64,000 bases of DNA, taken from Moraxellaceae bacterium AER2_44_116 (lineage in GTDB: Bacteria > Pseudomonadota > Gammaproteobacteria > Pseudomonadales > Moraxellaceae). The DNA is taken from NCBI GenBank assembly GCA_006546595.1, contig VIAD01000004.1:1-64000 (forward strand), read 5' to 3'. The translations under genes were made by a program, and so were the position numbers. Of the stretch, positions 53,711-59,163 are shown piece by piece. How positions within the stretch are numbered: the first letter of the stretch is position 1; each line of letters starts with the position of its first letter. Below the pieces are notes generated by a model that was given only the letters and a program-made list of their open reading frames with translations, had not been told where the DNA came from and made no database searches.

Positions 53711-54730
53711 TTATTGGTGGCTAATGTTGACGTATATGCTTCCCGACGCTTGTTGATGATGTTGAAAATTGACGCTTAAAAACTGCTGAATCACCGCCAT
53801 GTTACTTTGACAATGAGAACTCACATGCGTCGTGCTAAAACTTCCTGCACCTGCCAACGCTATTGGCAATAACAATTGGTCTGCTAAGTATTCATCTACC
53901 GTTGCCTCACTTTTCATTAACAATTGTGCTTCTTTGCACGTGTTGGTGGCGATTTTTTCGGCACTGACTCCAAACTCGCCAAAACCACTAAACACATTGG
54001 TGACGTGTTCATCTTCCACAAACAACAACAAGACATTGCCATGACCCAATGCGCGTACCGAGCGGATATGTGTTTGCTCTTCCGACCAGCCCATTTTTTC
54101 GCGCACGGTGGCTAATTCCCGTTCGGCAATATGTGCAGGTAAAGACGCTAACCAGCTTTCGGCATAACTTGATTTGTTGTTTCCACGTTGCGTTAAATGT
54201 AGCGGTTGAAGCTGTGGGCAAGGTTGAATTTCGACGATAATTTCACCGCCGCCTGCGGGATAAAAACCGTGCTTGCGAATCGTCAATTCTGCTTTAACGC
54301 CCATTTTGGCCAGCAACGGCAAAAACGCATATTGTAAAAAATCGGCAGGAGGCGCGGATTGATTATGCGTACCGCCCGATATGCTCACGGTGCTTTTACC
54401 TTGCGCTTTTATTAAGGCGGGTAAAATGGTTTGTAAGACCAACGTTGCGCTGCCTGCTGTGCCAATCTCAAATGTATAATTGCCATGTTTAATGCTATTC
54501 GGAATAAAAACAAGGTCTTGACTGTTTAATTCCGCGCCTGTGACTTGCGCGTCACAAATCTGTTGTGCGGCTTTAACGGCGGTTAAATGCTGACGCAATA
54601 AGCCTTTTTTGCCACGATTAGCGCGAATATGGTGCATGGTAAAGGCTTGGCCTGTCCACATGCTCAGGGCAAGGGCGGAGCGCAACATTTGGCCGCCGCC
54701 TTCACCGTATGAACCGTCTAGGGTGATCAT
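53711..54730 (-). CDS. rtcA: RNA 3'-terminal phosphate cyclase
   Basis: This is a 339-residue cyclase that converts RNA 3'-phosphates to 2',3'-cyclic phosphates. MITLDGSYGEGGGQMLRSALALSMWTG and NRGKKGLLRQHLTAVKAAQQI at the N terminus, GTAGSATLVLQTILPAL, HGFYPAGGGE, and the C-terminal STTHVSSHCQSNMAVIQQFL (probable nucleotidylated His) are family-specific. Last clearly linked gene of the rsr-RNA-rtcB-rtcA operon, separated from rtcB by the RAYT gene. Confidence 0.95.
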   Translation of the reverse strand: MITLDGSYGEGGGQMLRSALALSMWTGQAFTMHHIRANRGKKGLLRQHLTAVKAAQQICDAQVTGAELNSQDLVFIPNSIKHGNYTFEIGTAGSATLVLQTILPALIKAQGKSTVSISGGTHNQSAPPADFLQYAFLPLLAKMGVKAELTIRKHGFYPAGGGEIIVEIQPCPQLQPLHLTQRGNNKSSYAESWLASLPAHIAERELATVREKMGWSEEQTHIRSVRALGHGNVLLLFVEDEHVTNVFSGFGEFGVSAEKIATNTCKEAQLLMKSEATVDEYLADQLLLPIALAGAGSFSTTHVSSHCQSNMAVIQQFLSVNFQHHQQASGSIYVNISHQ

Positions 54731-54766
54731 GAAACATTAAATCCTTGTGTTTGATATTTTTATCAT

Positions 54767-54789
54767 GGGCGAATAAATTCGCCCCTACA
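54767..54789. repeat. REP element, family A (3' flank of RAYT)
   Basis: GGGCGAATAAATTCGCCCCTACA, overlapping the RAYT stop codon on its 3' side. Same sequence as the elements at 55249, 55298, 56580 and 59087. Confidence 0.9.
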
Positions 54790-55234
54790 GCCAAATGGTA
54801 TCCCATAGAGAATAACTTCCTATATGGCTAACTAATCCAGCACGTAATGGGTTGGCGATAATATAGCGAGCTGTTTCTATCAATTCCTCATCCTCACGAA
54901 TGGCATGATCGTGAAAGCCTTTTTGCCATAAATTACCTTTTTGGCCGTGTTGTCTATTGATACGCACAGCCGAACGCGCTTTAAGTTCTTTAATCACTTG
55001 AGACAAATGACTGTTTTCTTTGAGTTGTAACAGCCAATGTAAGTGATCGGGCATAACGACCCACGCCAATGACAACACTTTACCTTCTTGTTGTAAGCGC
55101 GATATTTCCGTCACCAATAATCGCCCATAATCAAAATTATTAAAAATGGGCTGTCGCTCATGGGTGCATGTTGTAATGTGGTAAATTTGATGTGCTAACG
55201 AGACACGTCCTTTTAGTAACTCATCACGCGCCAT
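54785..55234 (-). CDS. REP-associated tyrosine transposase (RAYT, Y1/IS200-like)
   Basis: This is a 149-residue Y1 HUH nuclease: YHITTCTHERQPIFNN, the HUH motif in VVMPDHLHWLLQL, VIKELKARSAVRINRQHG, QKGFHDHAIREDEEL and the catalytic Tyr in ETARYIIANPLRAGLV. It is the domesticated RAYT type rather than an active IS: single gene flanked by REP palindromes (54767, 55249, 55298), with no IS ends. It sits between rtcB and rtcA, splitting the RNA-repair operon. RAYTs are thought to maintain or mobilise REP sequences; five of six family A loci here lie within 5 kb of it. Confidence 0.92.
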   Translation of the reverse strand: MARDELLKGRVSLAHQIYHITTCTHERQPIFNNFDYGRLLVTEISRLQQEGKVLSLAWVVMPDHLHWLLQLKENSHLSQVIKELKARSAVRINRQHGQKGNLWQKGFHDHAIREDEELIETARYIIANPLRAGLVSHIGSYSLWDTIWL

Positions 55235-55248
55235 GATTTCTTCCTTGT

Positions 55249-55319
55249 TGTAGGGGCGAATTTATTCGCCTTGATTATTGAGTAATAACCACATTTTGGC
55301 GAATAAATTCGCCCCTACA
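55249..55319. repeat. Inverted pair of family A REPs (BIME-like)
   Basis: TGTAGGGGCGAATTTATTCG (55249) and GAATAAATTCGCCCCTACA (to 55319) face each other across about 27 bases, upstream of RAYT and just after the rtcB stop. Together with the 54767 copy they bracket the RAYT gene. Confidence 0.9.
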
Positions 55320-55320
55320 G

Positions 55321-56550
55321 TTAACCTTTCACACACACTACTTGCTTTAAGGTATGCACCACTTCCACTAAATCACGTTGCGCGTGCATCACCGCTTCAA
55401 TCGGTTTGTAGGCGGCAGGCGTTTCATCGACGACATCGGCATCTTTACGGCATTCCACACCTTCCGTCGCTTTGGCATGGTCTTCCATAGTAAAACGGCG
55501 TTTGGCTTCATTACGGGACATACTCCGTCCTGCGCCGTGGGAGCAACTATGAAAACTTTCTTCGTTACCTAAACCACGGACAATATACGAACACGCACCC
55601 ATGCTTCCAGGGATAATACCTAGCTCATCTTTACGCGCACTCACCGCACCTTTGCGTGTCACTAACACATTATTAACGCCAAAATGCTTTTCGCGTGCCA
55701 CATAATTATGATGGCAGTTAACCGCTAACATATCTGCCGTAAACGGTTTATGAATCAGACTACGTACAGCTTTAATCACATTTTGCATCATCAATTCGCG
55801 GTTTTGTTTGGCAAAACGCTGCGCCCAATCGACGGCAAAAAAATAATCATCAAAATGTTCTGTGCCTTCGGCAAAATACGCTAAATCTTTATCGGGTAAG
55901 TTAATGAACCAGCGTTCCATATCTTTTTTAGCTAAAGTAATAAAATGTTCGCCAATCGCATTACCTACACCGCGTGAACCGCTATGCAACATCAACCAGA
56001 CGTGTTGCGCTTCATCCAAACACACTTCAATAAAATGATTGCCTGTTCCTAGTGTTCCTAAGTGTTTGTGATTATTGGTGTTTTTTAAGCGTGGATATTT
56101 ATCCGTGATGGTTTTGAAGTCATCAACCAATAAACTCCATGCGGCATCGGCTTCGGGCGGTGGATTTTCCCATGAGCCTTCATCACGCCGACCACGTCCC
56201 ACCGAACGGCCATGTGGCACAGCACGTTCAATCGCGGTACGTAAGGGCGCAAGATTGTCGGGCAAATCACTGGCTACTAATGACGTTTTTACCGCAATCA
56301 TGCCACAACCTATATCCACGCCTACCGCCGCAGGAATAATCGCGCCTTTGGTGGGAATGACGCTACCAATGGTTGCACCTTTTCCTAAGTGAACATCGGG
56401 CATGGCCGCCATCCATTTAAAAATAAAGGGTAAATTGGCGGCATTAAGTAATTGTTTTTTGGCTTCTGCTTCGACAGGAACACCTTGTGTCCACATTTTA
56501 ATCGGTGCGCTGTTGCCTTCTTGTAGTACATCGTAGTTGCCTGTTTTCAT
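55321..56550 (-). CDS. rtcB: RNA-splicing ligase RtcB (3'-phosphate/5'-hydroxyl ligase)
   Basis: This is a 409-residue GTP- and Mn2+-dependent ligase that joins RNA 3'-phosphate (or cyclic phosphate) to 5'-OH ends. Motifs: GAIIPAAVGVDIGCGMIAV, MLHSGSRGVGN, NCHHNYVA, IPGSMGACSYIVRG and the guanylylated His region in CSHGAGRSMSR. Length equals E. coli RtcB. Start ATG 56550 has AAAGGA about nine bases upstream. It follows the six tRNA-like RNAs in the same transcript and precedes RAYT and rtcA. Confidence 0.96.
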   Translation of the reverse strand: MKTGNYDVLQEGNSAPIKMWTQGVPVEAEAKKQLLNAANLPFIFKWMAAMPDVHLGKGATIGSVIPTKGAIIPAAVGVDIGCGMIAVKTSLVASDLPDNLAPLRTAIERAVPHGRSVGRGRRDEGSWENPPPEADAAWSLLVDDFKTITDKYPRLKNTNNHKHLGTLGTGNHFIEVCLDEAQHVWLMLHSGSRGVGNAIGEHFITLAKKDMERWFINLPDKDLAYFAEGTEHFDDYFFAVDWAQRFAKQNRELMMQNVIKAVRSLIHKPFTADMLAVNCHHNYVAREKHFGVNNVLVTRKGAVSARKDELGIIPGSMGACSYIVRGLGNEESFHSCSHGAGRSMSRNEAKRRFTMEDHAKATEGVECRKDADVVDETPAAYKPIEAVMHAQRDLVEVVHTLKQVVCVKG

Positions 56551-56579
56551 GGCTTTTTTCCTTTATATCTATCCTGTTT

Positions 56580-56602
56580 GGCGAATGAATTCGCCCCTAC
56601 AA
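56580..56602. repeat. REP element, family A, between RNA array and rtcB
   Basis: GGCGAATGAATTCGCCCCTA then CAA. It lies in the 59-base spacer between tRNA-like unit 6 and the rtcB start. Confidence 0.85.
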
Positions 56603-56609
56603 TTAATCA

Positions 56610-56735
56610 TGCAATGACTAGGTTTTGACGAAAGACGAGACCGAGGTTCTACCCTTGAACTAGCTACCTGACGGCAGGAGGGAGTCGAACCCTCAATTTT
56701 CGGTGGAAGATGTATTTCCGTCAGCATTCATTGCA
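56610..56735 (-). ncRNA. Y RNA-like (tRNA-mimic) unit 6
   Basis: A minus-strand RNA of about 126 nt. Closing stem TGCAATGA/TCATTGCA (8 of 8 paired). The conserved 5' motif continues GAATGCTGACGGAAATACAT. Body, in transcript order: T arm GAGGG-TTCGACT-CCCTC (56678-56694), acceptor hairpin CTGCC-GTCA-GGTAG (56664-56677), D arm GTTC-AAGGGTA-GAAC (56646-56660). The last resembles tRNA-Gly D arms. T before D with the acceptor closed by a tetraloop is a circularly permuted tRNA body. An additional ACCGA/TCGGT pairing may form the anticodon-like stem. Confidence 0.87.
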
Positions 56736-56744
56736 AAACGTAAA

Positions 56745-56831
56745 AGTGATGACTAGAGTTGGCGAGATACGTGTGCTGTTTAAGGCACACTGATTACCAG
56801 TCAGATGTAATCCCACCGAGCATTCATCACT
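56745..56831 (-). ncRNA. Y RNA-like unit 5 (short type)
   Basis: A unit of about 87 nt with a perfect closing stem AGTGATGA/TCATCACT, conserved GAATGCTCGGTGGGATTACA and TAGTC strands, but no T arm. Instead it has hairpin CTGA-CTGGTAA-TCAG (56790-56804), whose 7-base loop is close to the anticodon loop of tRNA-Thr(GGU), and hairpin GTGTGC/GCACAC (56771-56790). The anticodon resemblance may be coincidental. Confidence 0.8.
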
Positions 56832-56840
56832 AAACTTAAC

Positions 56841-56976
56841 AGAGCGACTAATTTTAAAGAAACAGTTATCTTTCGCGTCTACCCTTCCGCCATATATCAA
56901 CACGTTGATATAACAGGACTCGAACCTGTATGACTGTGCATCAAAAGACCCATGTAGTTCCTTCAGCATTCGCTCT
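56841..56976 (-). ncRNA. Y RNA-like (tRNA-mimic) unit 4
   Basis: The longest unit, about 136 nt. Closing stem AGAGCGA/TCGCTCT (7 of 7). Conserved strand GAATGCTGAAGGAACTACAT. Body: T arm ACAGG-TTCGAGT-CCTGT (56913-56929, perfect), acceptor hairpin TATATCAA-CGTG-TTGATATA (56893-56912, eight perfect pairs), TG linker, and D arm GCG-GAAGGGTAGA-CGC (56875-56890) resembling tRNA-Leu D arms. ACAGT/ACTGT can form an anticodon-type stem. Confidence 0.9.
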
Positions 56977-56988
56977 AAACTTAAATAA

Positions 56989-57103
56989 CCAGCAACAAGG
57001 TTTTAATGAAACATGATATCGGCTCTACCAACTGAGCTACTGTTATTGCTAACAGACTGGATTCGAACCAATGACAAGATGTAGTTCCATCAGCATTTGC
57101 TAG
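56989..57103 (-). ncRNA. Y RNA-like (tRNA-mimic) unit 3
   Basis: About 115 nt. Closing stem CTAGCAA/TTGCTGG (7 pairs, one G-U). Conserved strand AAATGCTGATGGAACTACAT. Body: T arm ATTGG-TTCGAAT-CCAGT (57056-57072), acceptor hairpin CTGTTA-GCAA-TAACAG (57040-57055) closed by a GNRA tetraloop, TA linker as at tRNA positions 8-9, and D arm GCTC-AGTTGGTA-GAGC (57022-57037), a canonical D-arm sequence. Clearest case of the permuted tRNA order. Confidence 0.92.
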
Positions 57104-57114
57104 TTAAACGTTAA

Positions 57115-57195
57115 GAATGCGACTAAAGGGCTTAGATTTGTCGGTAGTCAACTCCGACATAGGGTGGACATGTAATCCAAGCAGCATTCGCATTC
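57115..57195 (-). ncRNA. Y RNA-like unit 2 (short type)
   Basis: About 81 nt. Closing stem GAATGCGA/TCGCATTC (8 of 8). Conserved strand GAATGCTGCTTGGATTACAT. No T arm or acceptor hairpin; one internal hairpin TGTCGG-AGTTGACTA-CCGACA (57139-57159), whose loop slightly resembles a D loop. Short type like unit 5. Confidence 0.8.
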
Positions 57196-57205
57196 AATCT
57201 TAAAT

Positions 57206-57299
57206 GGCACGACTAAAAGGGTGAGAGTTATCCCTGCCTAAAACAGGGTGTTGGGTTCGAACCAACTATCACCGATGTACTCCCACCAGCATTCGTACC
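57206..57299 (-). ncRNA. Y RNA-like (tRNA-mimic) unit 1
   Basis: The first RNA after the rsr stop, seven bases downstream, about 94 nt. Closing stem GGTACGA/TCGTGCC (7 pairs with one G-U). Conserved strand GAATGCTGGTGGGAGTACAT. Body: T arm GTTGG-TTCGAAC-CCAAC (57250-57266), acceptor-like hairpin CCCTG-TTTTAGG-CAGGG (57232-57248), and a stem GGTGA/TCACC (57269-57273 with 57220-57224). The D arm is lost, so it is a reduced tRNA mimic. Confidence 0.87.
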
Positions 57300-57306
57300 A
57301 AAACTC

Positions 57307-58863
57307 TTACAACTCGACTTGATTAATCACTTCCACCCAGTGACCTGCGGCTAATTCGTTATTGACAAACAAGCCGACCAACTTAAACACTTCATCACTA
57401 AAGCCACCGATGTTTAAAATGTCTTCCCGTTCTGCCGCTTGGCTATTGGCATACGGTTGAATATCTATACATACCAATTTAGCTTGTGGATTACGTCGTT
57501 TAATTTCTGCCCAGTGGTGCATCGTTGTGGTTGCGCCGTGTCCTTTAGCGTCCATCCATGATTGATTGTCAGAAACAAAAATCACCACATCAACAGTCAT
57601 TTTTTGTTTCACTAACCATGCTAACGGTGCGCTACAGTTAGTCCCACCACCGCCAATATTGGCTAAACGCTTGGCGTTGGTCATCACGCTGTCACGGCCA
57701 TTCAAACGAATGTCGACAACCTCATTTTCAAACGGCAAGACGATGGTTTCAGGATTGCTCCGTAACATGGCCGCCGCCACCAAACCTGCGACATCTATAC
57801 AACGCACAGACGTAGTTGCACCCTTTCTAAAGCCAGTTGCAGGTGACTGCATCGAACCTGAGACATCAGGGCAAACCACGACTTTTTTACCTGCTAAATG
57901 CGGTACATTGACCAAAGAATGCTCCAAGGCATCTTGCAAGGCTTCGCTAATCACAACAGGCATTTCCTGTTTTGCCGCTTGGTACGCCATTAACAATTGA
58001 TACGGAAACGCTTTCGCTTTACGTATGCTTTGCTCATCACGTAATCTTGCGGCGACAAAATCCACCATTGTCACATCGTTAAACACACCATGCCGTAACA
58101 AGGTATTTAAGTTGATGCGTAAGGCTTGCCACCCCATATTCTTAGCAATGCTTGACCATTGTGCGGTGCTTAAATCCAAATGCGTTAACATTTGAAACGG
58201 CACATCGGGTAAATCAGTGCTGACTCCGCGCTTCACCATTTCGTAATCTTGAATTACCTGTGGTAAGGCATTCATATCAAACGGTTTGCCAATTAACCAC
58301 GCAAATACCGCCGCTTGTTCAGCATCTTTAGGTTGTGGATGTACCATCTTCACCACATCCGCCAAGGAAGGTTCATTGCCGACCGAAGCCGTTAATAAAC
58401 GATGCGTTGATGCTTCTGTTAACCATGTTTGTACTAAGCGTTTAGGCCGACTACCCAAGGATTTACGACCCGTTGCACCAGAGCGCAAGATTTGCACAAA
58501 GTTACGCAACATTTTGCCGTTATCAATCACCCGCATAAAAGCAGGTGCTAAAAAAGCACTTTGGCGAGCCGCCAAGATCGCCAATAACATCGTTGGCATA
58601 TCTTTCATTGCGCCTTTTTCGCGGCTATAAACGGCTAATTTAGCAATAAATTCGTCATCCACTTCATTGGCCATTGTTAACACATCGCTTAACTGCGTTT
58701 CGGCAGCGGTGTAAAACGTGCCATTTAAACAACCCGTCATGGCGTACTGCGCTAACGCATGTTGTGGTGTTAAGGCGTAAGCGTTTGCGCCTTCATGATT
58801 TTTGGCGTTGGTGCTTGGCAACAATTTTCCTATCATCGACTTAAATAACTGTGCATTTGCCAT
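57307..58863 (-). CDS. rsr: Ro60/TROVE domain RNA-binding protein (Rsr)
   Basis: This is a 518-residue bacterial Ro orthologue. The N-terminal HEAT-like TROVE ring (about 20-330: ALTPQHALAQYAMTGCLNGTFY, LAVYSREKGAMKDMPTMLLAILA, GRKSLGSRPKRLVQTWL) binds misfolded RNA ends and Y RNA. The C-terminal vWA domain (about 340-510) has an intact MIDAS, CPDVSGSMQSP, with GGGGTNCSAPL and IFVSDNQSW. AAGGAG precedes the ATG. Sigma-54 promoter about 70-85 bp upstream; the six structured RNAs follow directly. Ro with Y RNA guides or gates RNA degradation and quality control. Confidence 0.95.
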   Translation of the reverse strand: MANAQLFKSMIGKLLPSTNAKNHEGANAYALTPQHALAQYAMTGCLNGTFYTAAETQLSDVLTMANEVDDEFIAKLAVYSREKGAMKDMPTMLLAILAARQSAFLAPAFMRVIDNGKMLRNFVQILRSGATGRKSLGSRPKRLVQTWLTEASTHRLLTASVGNEPSLADVVKMVHPQPKDAEQAAVFAWLIGKPFDMNALPQVIQDYEMVKRGVSTDLPDVPFQMLTHLDLSTAQWSSIAKNMGWQALRINLNTLLRHGVFNDVTMVDFVAARLRDEQSIRKAKAFPYQLLMAYQAAKQEMPVVISEALQDALEHSLVNVPHLAGKKVVVCPDVSGSMQSPATGFRKGATTSVRCIDVAGLVAAAMLRSNPETIVLPFENEVVDIRLNGRDSVMTNAKRLANIGGGGTNCSAPLAWLVKQKMTVDVVIFVSDNQSWMDAKGHGATTTMHHWAEIKRRNPQAKLVCIDIQPYANSQAAEREDILNIGGFSDEVFKLVGLFVNNELAAGHWVEVINQVEL

Positions 58864-58930
58864 GTTCGTTCTCCTTGGACTAAGACTATTTTTTCTTAGC
58901 TTAAAAATTCACTTTGCTATGCCAGATATA

Positions 58931-58948
58931 TTGCAGAGGATGTGCCAA
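58931..58948 (-). promoter_or_regulatory. Sigma-54 promoter of the rsr-RNA-rtcBA operon
   Basis: On the minus strand TTGGCACATCCTCTGCAA has GG and GC separated by exactly ten bases, the defining -24/-12 spacing, and TGGCAC is the consensus -24 box. Transcription should start near 58920, about 57 bases before the rsr ATG. The activator gene rtcR is divergent on the other side. Confidence 0.9.
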
Positions 58949-59056
58949 CATTGAAAAATCAGAAGGAAATTAATTATAACTCATTGATAATAAATAAATA
59001 AAAATACATTTATGACTCACCAAAAAATATTCACCACCCACAAAACTTGTAAAAAT

Positions 59057-59072
59057 TTATCTTTTTAGATAA
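59057..59072. promoter_or_regulatory. Inverted repeat upstream of rtcR, possible activator site
   Basis: TTATCT-TTTT-AGATAA lies about 110-140 bp upstream of the sigma-54 promoter in the rtcR-rsr intergenic region, a usual distance for an enhancer-binding activator. It could instead belong to the rtcR promoter. Weak evidence. Confidence 0.35.
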
Positions 59073-59086
59073 GAATTTATATAAAC

Positions 59087-59142
59087 TGTAGGGGCGAATT
59101 TATTCGCCTTGAAAAATGGTCGAATGAATTCGACCCTACAAT
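59087..59142. repeat. Two family A-type REPs ahead of rtcR
   Basis: TGTAGGGGCGAATTTATTCG at 59087 and a variant GGTCGAATGAATTCGACCCT then ACAA at 59118-59141 with compensating C/G changes (GTCGAA/TTCGAC), just upstream of the rtcR start. Confidence 0.85.
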
Positions 59143-59163
59143 TTGGAAAAGGCTGTTTACAAC

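Noticed and set aside
54785..55234. Active IS200/IS605 insertion sequence
   Set aside because: No IS200 left and right end structure or TnpB; flanked by REP palindromes and of RAYT type.
56721..56969. Open frame of 82 codons on the minus strand within the RNA array
   Set aside because: It runs across units 4-6 and reads structured-RNA sequence; no homology-like composition or ribosome site.
56610..57299. Canonical tRNA genes (T-loop GGTTCGAATCC and D-arm AGCTCAGTTGGTAGAGC are obvious)
   Set aside because: The arms occur in T-then-D order, the acceptor stem is closed by a small loop, and no anticodon arm lies between D and T. A normal tRNA cannot be drawn; the permuted Y RNA-like reading fits all units.
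56610..57299. CRISPR-like array (repeated motif at 80-135-base spacing)
   Set aside because: The repeats are short, imperfect and paired across each unit, spacing is irregular, and no cas genes are present.
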